From assembly GCA_029721435.1 (NCBI GenBank), contig CM056583.1:93749575-93813574 (forward strand): a stretch of DNA of 64,000 nt, read 5' to 3'. Within the stretch, counting starts at the first letter, position 1. Each line of letters begins with the position of its first letter. Made by a program: the position numbers and the translations under genes. Below, piece after piece: positions 21,480 through 32,816 of the stretch. Source of the stretch: Gymnothorax reevesii (lineage: Eukaryota > Chordata > Actinopteri > Anguilliformes > Muraenidae). Under the pieces are notes generated by a model that did not search any database, was not told where the DNA came from, and saw nothing but the letters and a program-made list of their open reading frames with translations.

Positions 21480-22195
21480 CACTCATGCTTCACACCTTCA
21501 AAAAGTTATTTTACCCCAAAAAAGATTTGTTAGACTGGCGTCATTCTCATCGTGATGCACCATCTGCTCCTCTCTTCAAAAAACTAAATATTCTGACTGT
21601 ATCTGAGGTTAATTCTTTACAAATATGTGTATTTGTGCATAAATGCATTTATGATCATCAAAATCTACCAAATGGTTTTAATAGCTTCTTTTCATTTAAT
21701 TCCAATTTTCATTCATATGTCACAAGGCAATCAAAGGACCTTCATGTACCTTCTTGTTGTACTTCCCTCTGGCAGTTTTCAGTAAGATTTAGAGGTGCTA
21801 ATTTATGGAATTCTGTCGATCCAAGGCTAAAAGAACCTTCTCTATCTGTCTTTAAAGCCAACTATAAAAGGATGCTCATAGCCAAAAAGTAGTAGGACTT
21901 GTATCAGGTTATGTGTGTTCAGGTTTTCAGCTAGAGTTTTCTGGTATACAGTAGTTGTATGTACTTTATGTAGCATACTAGCATGTTTGAATGTATAGTA
22001 CGATTTTCATTTTCTTTTATTTATTTATTTATTTTTTTTTTTTATTATTAGTATATGTATTCTGTCTGTTTGTTCTAATTAGGGGAAGTTTATTATAAGC
22101 CACTTGGCTTCTTAACTTCTCCTGCACATCATGTTTATACAAATGATATCTTTCTTGTTTTTTTCAAATATGTGCTAAATAAATAAAACTAAAAT
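21480..22195 (+). mobile_element. non-LTR retrotransposon, 3' end
   Basis: An open frame of 135 codons (21485-21892) matches the C-terminal region of fish LINE reverse transcriptases: APLFKKLNILTVSEVNSLQI, then NLHVPSC-like and FRGANLWNSVDP. An AT-rich 3' UTR ends at GTGCTAAATAAATAAAAC near 22175-22192. It is 5'-truncated, so the clade cannot be named safely. Confidence 0.7.
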
Positions 22196-22199
22196 ATTA

Positions 22200-22485
22200 A
22201 TAGCTTTTTCAGCCCTTTTTTGCCTGTGTCCCAACTTTTTTGAGACCTGTTGCAGCCAGAAAATTTGAAATAGGCTCATTTTGTGGATAAAATGTAAAAT
22301 GTCTCAGATAACATTTCAAATTTTGAAACTGTGTTCTATTGTCAATAACATTGGCTCGTGTGAACTGAAAGTTCTTGACTACATAATAATCATGTTTATT
22401 TTTTCGCAAAGTATGCCAATGAGACTATAATCTTTTTTGTACAAATTTGATCTTGCTTCAAAACTTTTGGTCTGTAGTGTATATC
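22200..22485 (+). mobile_element. Tc1/mariner-like remnant, 3' part
   Basis: The sequence runs from TGTCCCAACTTTTTTGAGAC, recurrent in fish Tc1-type 3' regions, to an end-like CAAAACTTTTGGTCTGTAGT followed by GTA. The 66-codon minus-strand frame inside it is a by-product. Confidence 0.6.
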
Positions 22486-23076
22486 AAGTCATTCCCAAAT
22501 TGAAAATTTTTTTTAACTAACAATTGAAAAAACTATCTACCTCATATTACAAATATACCCTGAGATTACGTCTTAAAACTAAAACTTAAAACACAAAATT
22601 TGAAGTCCAACATTTTTTTTTACATCTTTGAATCCTCTTGAACATATTTGAACATTTTTGAACCCTCGTCCATCCTCCAGTTTTTAAAAATTGCCATTTG
22701 AGGTAACTTGGTACATGAAGTGATTGCAAATTTCAACATTTTCTCATTTTAATGTATTGATTGGAAACACTGTTACAATCTACCTGAGATCATTAATCTA
22801 ACTGAGAGAAAAATCAATTGTACGTATAACAAGTCTATGCAATCGAAACCACATCAACTTTGACAGACAGTCCTGAAATCATTGTAATAAGGGCATCTAC
22901 AACTCATCATCATTATCATTATCAGCTGCAACTTCCTGTACTGCCAAGCGACATTGATTACGTCCACAATCTGGAAAGGTACCCATAATCTCATCCACAA
23001 GCAAGCTAGCTACATAAAAGCAATGCTCCATATGGCCACGGAAAATAATTGAGCCTTGCTACCTACCCAGCTACGT
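22486..23076. other. non-coding stretch
   Basis: AT-rich sequence without a supported gene. The upstream exons of the MARCHF5-like gene were looked for here by eye (RING-CH cysteine pattern and membrane segments) and not found. Confidence 0.45.
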
Positions 23077-23250
23077 TAAGCTGCTTTTCCACCGAACGCG
23101 AAATTAGTTTTTCGCGCGACAGTTTGCATTCAAAGTCAATGCAAGGACGTGAATATACACAAACTCACGTGTATTTGCATCTTTGCATTGACTTGAAATG
23201 TAATCTGTCGCACAAAAAATTTGTTCCGTGTTCAGTGGAAACACAGCTTA
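23077..23250. repeat. 174-bp MITE-like imperfect palindrome
   Basis: The ends TAAGCTGCTTTTCCACCGAA and, in reverse complement, TAAGCTGTGTTTCCACTGAA are inverted, and pairing continues inward through TTTGCATTCAAAGTCAATGC and its partner. Size, symmetry and TTAAGCTG-type ends fit a small non-autonomous DNA transposon. Confidence 0.75.
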
Positions 23251-23870
23251 GACTAATTGTAGACTTCGGCACAATGTTGTAACTTTACAGCAACTTGTCA
23301 GATAAGATATAAACTGTTTGCAGAGTTGCTGTTGTTTAGTATTTGCAGGACGGCACCAAACAAGCAAACAATATTTGTGGTTCACATTTTAAATCATCAG
23401 CCACAAATTTTGAGTGGATCGGACACCTTTAACCAGTTGAAATGCATTGGGCGCGGTGTTCAGGGGCTGCATATGTGGTTCAAGGGAGAATCGATGATGA
23501 GGCTCAACATCTGCATGAAATAAATATGGTTTCTACACTATACATCAGCGAAAGTTTCAGCGTCACGCATACCGAGAATTTCCCCGACAGCTTTGCAATA
23601 ACCCTGCGACTCTGCCCCCAGCCCCTGTCGTAATCGTTGTTCATGGCTCATTGCTTGTAATCACCAACAAAACGCTCTCTGGCTACTAGTTTGTTAGTAC
23701 AAAAGCTCATATTGGCTCAATACAATGCTCGAAGTGTACTTGAGGTCTGTGAAATAGGCAAGCATCCTTACGCAGAATGTCCTGCTTGCTTCATGTTCCT
23801 CATCACTCTGACAGAGATCATGGGACAGATGTCCATCATAAGGATGTTCTTTGTCTGTGGTACCCTGCAG
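23251..23870. other. presumed intron or upstream flank of the MARCHF5-like exons
   Basis: No exon was recognised. A pyrimidine-rich tract and CAG at 23868-23870 form the acceptor of the downstream exon. Open frames here on both strands overlap and match no family. Confidence 0.5.
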
Positions 23871-24378
23871 GGATTGGTCGGCCCATACCGCGCGTGCCAA
23901 TGGATGGGGGTCACAGTGACCACCTCTCAATATCACGCACCCTCTGCGGGGCGCTGGTTTTCCCCACCATCGCCAACCTGGCAGGACGCCTGATGTTCCG
24001 AAGAGTACCGTCCAACCTGCAGCGCACAGTACTGGTAAGGGGGGGGCGTCCTAATAATGGCGATGGAGAGAGCAGGAATGGAAAAGGGAAGTGGAAGATG
24101 GGATGGGCAGCTCAGGACTGACAGAGGTGGACGGGGCAGGCGAGAACAGAGGCTTGTGTCAGTATTATATCGGACTGCTAACTCTTCATGCCTCCCTGTT
24201 CCCCTTTACACACAAACAGGGCGGCATCGCATTCGTTGTAATCAAAGGCCTGCTGAAGGTTTACTTCAAACAGCAGCAGTATCTAATCCAGGCCAACCGC
24301 CATATCCTCAACTACCCGGAGAGGGAGGTCCCAGCTGAAGGTCCGCCGGAGGACGACGAGGACAGTGGCAACGAGTGA
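23871..24378 (+). CDS. marchf5-like: MARCHF5-like E3 ubiquitin ligase, last two coding exons
   Basis: MARCHF5 (MITOL) is a multi-pass RING-CH ubiquitin ligase of the mitochondrial outer membrane that controls mitochondrial dynamics. Exon A (23871-24034) encodes IGRPIPRVP, then RTLCGALVFPTIANLAGRLM and NLQRTVL. It follows a CTGCAG acceptor (phase 1) and ends at GTAAGG. Exon B (24220-24378) follows ACAG and encodes GGIAFVVIKG, KVYFKQQQYLIQANRHILNY, then the stop. This covers the last membrane segments and C-terminus; the RING and first membrane segments are not in view. Against the family, exon A is diverged and the end carries about 16 extra residues rich in Glu/Asp after the usual NYPE. It may be the fish-specific march5l paralogue. 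The intron is only 185 bp. Confidence 0.85.
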
Positions 24379-25381
24379 AAGCGCTGGGATTCATCAACTG
24401 TTATTTGTATTCAAATGAACCATAAAGTGGCAAATCAGACGTTTCAGCCTTTTTGCATATTTTCTTCAACCCCGAGCTGTTTCCTGCCTCTTAGAATGTG
24501 GGTAGTCCTTATTATTTTGTGTGATTATTTATTAATAATACTGTGAATCGGTCTTTCAAGTTTTTGGCTGTAATTTGTTTGCGAGGAGAATTTTGTGAAG
24601 TTATTCTCTCCTTTGATGTGTAGTGGGGCTCATTATGCGAAAGAGATTGTGTCTTGCAGATTAGAAATATTATCAAAACACATTACAGAAACGAGCATCT
24701 CAAGAATGAAATTCGTGACAGGCCCACATACATCACAATCCTTTATTTTTCTTGGGAGAAGTTGTATTTTTTCTGGAGGTGTGGAGATCTGTCCATACTC
24801 CAGAAATATACTCTGTGAACTCTTCCACCCCACATAAATTTGGGGATTATGAGATGATTCATTAGTATAGATTTCCATTACATGAAAAATTACATTGATC
24901 TGACCTTCCTAGCAGAAATATTAAGTAATTAACAGGAGCATAGATATTGTTCTCGCATCATTTCCCTTTTAAAAAGAAAATGGTATGCTTCCTAACCCTT
25001 TGAACTCAAGTTTTTTTTTGTATTACTAAGTTTTTTCTAATATATAAAGATTTTAAGAATGAATAATATGAAAGTGTCTTTTTTTTCATAACAAGCCAGG
25101 CAACGAGGCGTCATTGTGCCAATCCATGGAAGAAACATTGTTCCTCATAGACTTGTTTTTACTGGCATAACATTTTCCAATTGAGATATGACCTCAAAAA
25201 AAAGCCAACGCTGAGTGCCAAGAGAACCTCACAGCCCTGACCCGGTCATTAATAAACACCAGCGTCGCTGTGCAGGAGCAGTGTAGGAGCCTGTCTTTCA
25301 CTGGCTTGTGTGAGAGTGTCTCTTTGATATATACATAAATAAGAAATCGAGTTGACTTCGAAGTAGAAATCATACAATAAA
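24379..25381 (+). other. presumed 3' UTR of the MARCHF5-like gene
   Basis: AT-rich non-coding DNA directly after the stop codon. A polyadenylation signal AATAAA lies at 25376-25381, preceded by weaker AT-rich candidates. The actual transcript end is not determined by sequence alone. Confidence 0.4.
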
Positions 25382-27001
25382 ACATAAAAAACTAGAAAAG
25401 GCTACAATTTTGTGAAAATTTGTGTGCTTCTGTGCTTATAAAATGAAGGTGCTTGGAAACTGAGGCAAAGGAAATTGCTGAATAAGTGTTGAAAACCTGC
25501 TGAAATGTAAACACGAGACTTTAAAGCTGAAACTAATTGTTTAAGGAATTCTGACTTTTCAGCTGCATCATGACCAAGTCTACTCTGCTCCCAGCTATGA
25601 AAAAAAATGGTTTAATGGAGTCACTGAGGTTGACACATTTCTATGGCTCAGGGCTTATCTAGGCCAACGCAGTGCACGCTGAAGAATTAGCTTTATGGCG
25701 GCACAAACATGGCTGGCCGCATTGGCAGACTGCGCAACTGTTGCTTATAGTTAGTCCCAAAGTATACAGTGCTGACCTGGCCAAGTAGTGAAATGCTACT
25801 ATTCGCGGCTCTCTGTTCATTTCTGTCCACTGTGTATTTGCTAACTAAATAGCTAATAATAGCAGCTGCAAGATATCGTTAACACACGTTGTGATATTAT
25901 TCACGGCTCCCTTTTTTTCTGTTTTTAGCTAGTTAGCTCGCGAACACACAGTGCACAGAACGTGTTCAAAACGGGTCATACTTAAGCGTTGAAATTTCCA
26001 TCACTGCAGATGACAAAATCGATAGCTCGCTAACGTTAAGTATTAAACTACTCAAAGAGTATGGTAAAGTTACATCTGCCAGCAGGGGCCGACTGGGGAA
26101 AAAAAAAAGTGGCCTGGGAATTCGTACCTGACCGGCCCTGGGACAGGGAGGTAGTGGCCAGCCGAGAAAAATTCACGATTTGACCAAAAAGTATGCATTT
26201 TAACATCATATTGGACCATATATCCCGTAAATCATTGATATTATTAGTGTCTGAGTTTATATAACACAAATTAACCTACACCAAAATAATTTTATAGTGT
26301 ATATCTAACATACAAACCTTGTGGCTACATGCAGATGTTAACAGATCACCAAGTCCCCCCTACCCCCAATTCCCTAAACCAGGTTTAGTAACAGATGACA
26401 CCCTCAACAGCTTGTAAAAGGTTAGTACAAAGCTGTAATGGTCTTTTTCGAAATGCTTCCAAAAGATGAGGCTTTAATGCTTCCAAAACACTCCAAGTGT
26501 TGTGAAAGTAGAAAGTGTTGTATCATGAATCTTTTGGCTATTTTTCAAAGAAATGGATCATATGTAGCAAATTAATATGCATCACACATTTGTAAATGCT
26601 TTCTATTAGTTTTCAAATAATGATTAAAAGTAAGATTTGGCTGGTTTGTATGGTCCTAAGCCCCACCCCTCAAAAAAGAGGTTGCACACGGTCCTCGTAG
26701 TCATATGACCTGTGACGTGTGAAAAGTGAGTTGCAAATGTTCCCAACTGATCGACCAGTGCTTTGTTCTATCCTGATAATTGATTTCGCCTTGATCAATC
26801 CTTGATTTCGTTGATTTTGAGATAACATTCATCAAAATGCCAAATAGTTGGGATGTGGCAGGCTGTAACAAGACTCCAAACAATGGTATGTGTTTACATC
26901 ACATCCCAATAAAGAGATGCCAAGTCTCAAGCATTCGGTAGTCTCTCGCCTATTAGTGGCAGTAGTGGCCTGTGCCGTAGTTCGCAATTTTCCAATCAGC
27001 G
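25382..27001. other. intergenic stretch
   Basis: No supported gene. At 26836-26883 a short frame MPNSWDVAGCNKTPNN followed by GTATGT resembles the start of a THAP-type zinc finger (GC...N...P) with a splice donor, but a key cysteine is absent. The sequence from about 26640 continues, in the pre-insertion locus, into 40635 onward, because the L1-like element has split it. Confidence 0.4.
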
Positions 27002-27026
27002 CGCACTGGAGAAATTTTTTTACATT

Positions 27027-28010
27027 TTATTTTATTGAAGCAATTAACATAACAGTCATTGACAAAACAATAACAATACAGTAATACAAGATCATTACGA
27101 AGAATAAAAAGGATAAGACAAAAAACAACAACAAAAACAAACAAGTGTCAATTTTTTTATCACTGTTTGGAGGACAGTTATTTTTGTTATTCCTAACTAA
27201 TTGAAGAGAGTTGAGAAGTGAGTCCATTTCTATTTTAAAGATGGGGAAAGAAGGTTGTCTTCGTTGCCATTTTTGTTTATGCAGGAAAAATTTAGCTTGC
27301 AATGTGAAAAAATTTACCACATATTCCAAGGAGTGATTCATAGCGTTCTCAGAATAAAAAATAAAATCCTTAGAAGTTACGGAGTAAGTTTGCTCAAAAA
27401 GACGAGTGTTCAACTCATTGAGAAACTCTTTTGTCTTCTCACACTCAGAAGGGCTGAAGCTTTCAGCCTTATTGCCACAAAAAGAACATGCAGAGCCAAT
27501 ATCATCATATCAATATCTGTGACCTCAATCCCATTCAAGATTAACTTATATTGTGTTGCATGATCTATTCCAAAAGAAAGATGAATCTTCATAGGTTGAA
27601 TAAAGCCTTTAGGGATGGCTTTCATGACTAAATTAAATTCCTTAAATGGGATTGGAAGGCTATAACGAGACAGAAAATTTTCATATGTCAATAAAGTGCC
27701 AAAAGTATCAAACAGGGCTATAACATTATAAATGCCATTCTCATACCATCTAGGAAGAAACAGGGATTTGTTTTTAACAGTAATGAGCTCATTGTTCCAA
27801 ATAAGAGATTTATGAGGTGAGAAATTGTGAGTGAAACACAGTTTCCAAGCAAGAAGACACTGCTGATGAAATCTGGACAGCATAATGGGTCATTTAGTTG
27901 GGTTATAGTTACATTTCAAAAGAAAAAACAAACCACCAATTTGGTTAAGTATATGATTGGGGATAAAAAACCACAAGGATTTTGGGTATAAGACATCTGA
28001 TCCAGCCAAC
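27027..28010 (-). pseudogene. L1-like ORF2 C-terminal region
   Basis: Two overlapping minus-strand frames (27410-27883 and 27027-27413) carry the ORF2 C-terminal domain: HNFSPHKSLIWNNELITVKN, PRWYENGIYNVIALFD and the region before the stop. It continues the reverse transcriptase fragment at 33284-33563 across the Penelope insertion. Frame changes show it is dead. Confidence 0.75.
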
Positions 28011-28025
28011 TCTGAATTAGCAGTG
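28011..28025. repeat. target-site duplication of the Penelope insertion, left copy
   Basis: TCTGAATTAGCAGTG here is repeated exactly at 33269-33283, and the sequence on the two sides joins to a continuous L1-like ORF2. Confidence 0.9.
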
Positions 28026-28504
28026 AATGAATCGGGGGAAAAAGGAGCGCGTCTAGGGTAGAAGAATCAAAATCACAATACCAGGTGCTCTTAGGCGAGG
28101 GGCAAAGAATGTAACAAAAATACGAAAAAAGAGTCTAAGGCACTCTGGTAGTGAAAAAAGTAAAAAGCCTTTATTAAATGGCTAATGCATCGGCAAAATT
28201 AAAAAGCGCACCTACGCGTTACGGCCATACAAGGCCTTCATCAGGGTGACTAAACCATTTGTGAATCAAAAGCACCATTCAAATAGATTAGGAAAGGAAA
28301 TGACATCATGAAAAACAGGTAGAACAGGATATATAAAACCTGATAAACGACAATAAAGGACACAATATCGCACATATTAAGGGCAAGGAGAACTAACAAA
28401 TCAGAAAAAAATTTTAGCAAATCAGAAAAAAATTCACATAAGACATATCCAACCAAGAAACACAAACATATATCATAAAAATGGAGAATAGTCTATTTCT
28501 TCAT

Positions 28505-29105
28505 TTAAACCTGGAAATTCCATAGCCTTGAGCTGGAAAATCCAAAACGTCTCCCGTTGTAGGAGACGTTTAAGGTGATCACCCCCCCCCTTCGAGATCT
28601 ATGGACCACATCAATAACCATAGCTTTCAAAGAATTTGGATCTTCATGGCCGGCCAACCTATAATGTCTAGCCATGGGATATTTGTCGTTCGCTGTTCTG
28701 ATGGCATAAACATGTTCGGATAACCTATCCCTCAGTCTCCGTTTAGTACGGCCTATATAAAAGCACCCACATATACATTCCAACCTGTACACGACAAAAG
28801 TGGTATTGCAATTCGCAAATGAGTCCAACGAGTAAGTACGGGGAACACTAGGATCCGTAAAGGTTTTGGATTTAACCATGTATTTGCCGAAAGGTTTGGA
28901 AAGCCAAGTAGGTTTGGTTTTGGTTTTGGGTGCCAAATCACTATGTACCAATTTATCTTTCAGGGAGGGAGCCCGTCTGAAAGAAAAGGCTGGGGGCTCT
29001 TCGAAAACAGCGTTAAAAGTGGAGTCACTCTCAATAATACTCCAATTGCGTTTTATAATGTCCCTAATTTCAGCTGCCTCTCGACTATATTGTGTAACAA
29101 AATAA
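28505..29105 (-). pseudogene. Penelope GIY-YIG endonuclease, main copy, cysteine cluster deleted
   Basis: The frame encodes the C-terminal endonuclease of the minus-strand copy, with VYRLECICGCFYIGRTKRRL (GIY-YIG core reads FYIGRT) and RLSEHVYAIRTANDKYPMAR. Compared with the plus-strand copy it lacks about 10 residues containing four cysteines: KPF is followed directly by GKYMVKSK. A G-run expansion near 28582-28590 then shifts the frame after RRGG. Both changes argue against function. Confidence 0.85.
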
Positions 29106-29183
29106 ACTTGGATTTTTAGAGCTTACGTGACTGTTTTAAAAGACTCTCTCTCTCTAACGATTTAGCATTTGTAAGAGACCGAT

Positions 29184-29462
29184 TTAACAGACTAGGCTTA
29201 GCCTATATCCCCTTTGCTGAAAACGAGCGTGCATCTGTGAAGCCTTTTCGTCAAAATCATCCTCTTCATCACATATACGACGAAGCCTTTGAAATTGTCC
29301 AAAAGGTATGCTTTTAATCAAACCAGGGGGATGAAAACTGTCTGCCCTAAGAATAGTATAACGGTCTGTGCTCTTTCTAAAAATATACTCAGCAACAAAA
29401 GTTTCTGTGACACCATTTATGTGTATGTTATAAATGACACGCAAAGATCTCAATGCAATCAA
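29184..29462 (-). pseudogene. Penelope reverse transcriptase, C-terminal piece after the Tc1 insertion
   Basis: This frame continues the reverse transcriptase frame at 30843-32126 after the Tc1 element is removed. It reads FRKSTDRYTILRADSFHPPG and IPFGQFQRLRRIC, the conserved Penelope region after the RT palm, before the junction with the endonuclease part, which is in another frame. Confidence 0.8.
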
Positions 29463-30897
29463 TATGTTTATTTAACAGGAGAAACACTGACTTTTCAGTG
29501 CCAATGTCACTCAAAACGAAAAATGTCATTTTCATGCGTCATGAAGCACTTGTCTGACGTCTAACCAATTGTGACCTTCACACTTCAATACCGGGTGTGA
29601 CTTCCTCGTGCCATGATGCAAGCAACGCATCTCCGGCGCATGGACCGAATCAGATGTGCCAGAAATTGCTGTGGGATGTCATTCCAAATCTGACGTAGAC
29701 GTTGTCGCAATTCCTGGAGTGTAGCTGGAGGGTTATCCAACCGCCGCAAACGTCGATCCATCTCGTCCCAAAGATGCTCGATTGGGGACATGTCTGGGGA
29801 TCTGGCTGGCCATGGCAGGACATTGACATGTTGTTGCATCAGATACTGCTGTACAATCCTTGCAACGTGTGGTCTGGCGTTATCATGTTGCAGCGTTATT
29901 CCGGGACCATGTTGCATCAAAAACGGTACCACCAATGGCTGTAGCACTTCATCGCGATATCTTTGACCTGTCAGATTTCCATCAATAACAAGCAAATCTG
30001 TTCTGTTTCTAGCCGTGATCCCTCCCCAAATCATGACACTACCACCTCCAAAACGATCAAATTCCTGAACACAGTTGTTGGCATAAAGTTCTCCACGTCG
30101 ACGGTATACACGTAAACGACCATCACATCGGTTAAGCATGAATCTTGATTCATCAGTGAAGAGTACAAGATCCCACTGACGTTGGATCCACCGTCGATGT
30201 TGTTGTGCCCACTGTAGACGCAGTCGTCGGTGTTGTACTGTGAGTATTGGACGTCTTGCTGGCCGACGTGGGACAATGCCAAAATGACGGAGACGGCGAC
30301 GGATTGTCTGTGCAGACAGTCGCCTCAAACCAGGTATCGTTCTTGCAGTTATGGTTGCAGGTTGGAATCGATTTCGGAGATGGGTTGTTCGAATCCAGTT
30401 GTCCTGTCTGGGAGTGGTTACTCGTGGACGGCCGCTGCGAGGACGGTCTCTGACATGTCTTGTCTGCTGATGACGCTGCCATAAGTTCCAAATGGTGTTT
30501 CGGTGGACATTCAGGCGATGAGCAACTTCCCTCTGCGAGGTTCCGGATTCAATCATCCCAATGGCCCTCCACCGATCATTTTCAGACAGTCTTGGCATTT
30601 AGAGGGTAGAGTTCCTGATCCGAAATGGCTGTGTTTTCGATAAGTGATGCTTCCGTCGTTCATCAGGCACAATGTGAACATTCCAAAAATTCTCCTCTTT
30701 TATTGCCATCCACAAGCATGATTTACGCACATTTTCACGTGCAAAGTCATTTTCTCGCATTTTCATGATTTCCATTTCAATGTTGTGTTTACGTGTACTG
30801 TTTCAGTCTGATATCACCATGTATGACAATTTCATAATTGCGTTATGAAAAATAATTAACAATATTGGTGTCACAGAAACTTTTGTTGCTGAGTATA
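29394..30897 (-). mobile_element. apparently complete Tc1/mariner transposon
   Basis: The ends are inverted repeats of 31 bp (29394-29424 and 30867-30897), beginning TATACTCAGCAACAAAAGTT on each side and matching throughout. The flanking TA is the expected target duplication. It sits inside the Penelope reverse transcriptase and, with it, inside the L1-like LINE. A single full-length transposase frame fills the interior. Identical ends and an open transposase suggest a recent arrival. Confidence 0.92.
29585..30598 (-). CDS. Tc1-like transposase, full length
   Basis: 337 residues, the normal length of a Tc1 transposase, with no break. The N-terminal third carries paired helix-turn-helix DNA-binding domains (RWRAIGMIESGTSQREVAHR, then a second one) joined by GRPR, the AT-hook-like motif. 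The catalytic triad is visible: DLVLFTDESRF (first Asp), ITLQHDNARPHVA (second Asp) and SPDMSPIEHLWDEMDRRLR (Glu), a DDE with the Tc1-type spacing near 34 residues. GGGSVMIWGGI lies between the first two. The protein cuts and pastes the element at TA sites in the nucleus. The start Met is placed where family members start. Activity is plausible but not shown. Confidence 0.93.
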   Translation of the reverse strand: MPRLSENDRWRAIGMIESGTSQREVAHRLNVHRNTIWNLWQRHQQTRHVRDRPRSGRPRVTTPRQDNWIRTTHLRNRFQPATITARTIPGLRRLSAQTIRRRLRHFGIVPRRPARRPILTVQHRRLRLQWAQQHRRWIQRQWDLVLFTDESRFMLNRCDGRLRVYRRRGELYANNCVQEFDRFGGGSVMIWGGITARNRTDLLVIDGNLTGQRYRDEVLQPLVVPFLMQHGPGITLQHDNARPHVARIVQQYLMQQHVNVLPWPARSPDMSPIEHLWDEMDRRLRRLDNPPATLQELRQRLRQIWNDIPQQFLAHLIRSMRRRCVACIMARGSHTRY

Positions 30898-32126
30898 GTT
30901 GTGTGGAGTTGACCATTTTCAGTCAATGAAATTCTTAAATCCAGGAAATTTATATTAGTTCTGCTGTATTCTATGCTCAACCTTAGATTCTGGTTAAGGG
31001 AATTGACATATGCATGAAAATGTAGAAGCTCCTCTTCAGAACCTGAAAAAAACATCAAAATGTCATCTATATATCTCCCATACCATTTTATCATCCCATA
31101 AAAAGGGTTGTCAGCACAGAGTATATACATTTCTTCCCACAAACCCAAATACAAATTGGCATAGTTAGGAGCAAAACATGCACCCATAGCAGTGCCTTTC
31201 TGTTGGCGATAAAGCTTGTCCTGGAAAAGAAACACATTATTTTTTAATGTCCACTCAGTCAATTGCACAAGAAAGTCAGTAGGGGGCACAGCATCGCCCG
31301 GTCTGAGCTGGAGATAATGCTGTAGCGCATGTAAGCCCTCTTGGTGTGGAATATTAGTGTACAGCGATTCCACATCCATAGTTACCATATAGCAAGATGC
31401 AACATCAGTGAGCTCAGACAGTTTATTAAGAGTGTGGGTAGTGTCTTGGAGAAATGAAGGCAGTTGGAACACAAGAGGTTTAATAAAATAGTCCACATAC
31501 TTAGAAGCTGGCTCTGAAATAGTATCATTATTACTGATAATGGGCCTTCCGGTGGGGTTGATTGAATCTTTGTGCACTTTAGGCAACATGTAAAAAACTT
31601 CCCATCTGGGATAAGTTGGATGAAGAAAGTCACGTTCCTGCTTTGAAATCCATTTTCGTTCCAAGGACTTATCTAAAAACGTTCCCAATTCATGTTTCAT
31701 GGATTCCAAGGGATTAGTAGACAAAGGTAGATAGTAGTCAGTATCCTCAAGTTGTCTATAAGCCTCGATCTCATATTTCTCTCTGCCCCATACCACAACA
31801 GCTCCCCCTTTATCAGCACAGCGTACAATCAAATTGTCATTATCAGATAGCCACTTTATGGCTTCATTTTCAGATTTAGATAGGTTGCTTCTGTGAAGTT
31901 TTTTTCTATTTTCAAACATTCTGTCTACATCATGAGAAACTTTTTTTGTGAACGCGTTAAGGCAGGCATTATTCATGATGGGGTAAAAAGTAGACTTGGG
32001 GTTGAACTTAAAACGGGGAGTGGCATTTTGCTCATGAGATGCTGATCTTTCTAGAGTAGTCAAAGAATTTTGCTTGAACCACACCTTCAGGTGTAAGTTT
32101 CTGTAAAACTTATACAAATCAATCAA
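30843..32126 (-). pseudogene. Penelope-like reverse transcriptase, interrupted at its C-terminus
   Basis: The open frame of about 415 element-encoded residues carries a Penelope-type RT: VRCADKGGAVVVWG, then MLPKVHKDSINPTGRPIISN, MVTMDVESLYTNIPH, QQKGTAMGACFAPNYANLYL and the catalytic YGRYIDDILMFF. The last dozen codons are Tc1 sequence after LTENGQLHTT. Penelope RTs are related to telomerase and prime on exposed DNA ends. Apart from the Tc1 insertion this frame is undamaged, so it was probably intact until that event. Confidence 0.9.
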
Positions 32127-32177
32127 AGGGGATATAAGCCTAGTCTGTTAAATCGGTCTCTTACAAATGCTAAATCG

Positions 32178-32816
32178 TTGGAGAGAGAGAGTCTTTTAAA
32201 ACAGTCACGTAAGCTCAAAAAATCCAAACAAGTTTATTTTGTTACACAATATAGTCGAGAGGCAGCTGAAATTAGGGACATTATAAAACGTAATTGGAGT
32301 ATTATTGAGAGTGACTCCACTTTAAACGCTGTTTTCGAAGAGCCCCCAGCCTTTTCTTTCAGACGGGCTCCCTCCCTGAAAGATAAATTGGTACATAGTG
32401 ATTTGGCACCCAAAACCAAAACCAAACCTACTTGGCTTTCCAAACCTTTCTGCAACTACCCTTGTGGGAACTGCAATCAATGCAAATACATGGTTAAATC
32501 CAAAACCTTTACGGATCTTAGTGTTCCCCGTACTTACTCGTTGGACTCATTTGCGAATTGCAATACCACTTTTGTCGTGTACAGGTTGGAATGTATATGT
32601 GGGTGCTTTTATATAGGCCGTACTAAACGGAGACTGAGGGATAGGTTATCCGAACATGTTTATACCATCAGAACAGCGAACGACAAATATCCCATGGCTA
32701 AACATTATAGGTTGGCCGGCCATGAAGATCCAAATTCTTTGAAAGCTATGGTTATTGATGTGGTCCATAGATCTCGAAGGGGGGGTGATCACCTTAAACG
32801 TCTCCTACAACGGTAG
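32178..32816 (+). pseudogene. Penelope GIY-YIG endonuclease, inverted partial copy with cysteine cluster
   Basis: 212 residues. The N-terminal half holds KLKKSKQVYFVTQYSREAAE, then RRAPSLKDKLVHSDL. The cysteine cluster reads CNYPCGNCNQC, and the GIY-YIG domain follows with YRLECICGCFYIGRTKRRLR and HYRLAGHEDP. It is the better-preserved of the two endonuclease copies but has no RT attached, because the copy is 5'-truncated. It lies on the opposite strand to the main copy. Confidence 0.9.

Noticed and set aside
24595..24878. 80-codon frames on both strands after the MARCHF5-like stop
   Set aside because: They overlap each other and lie in the presumed 3' UTR.
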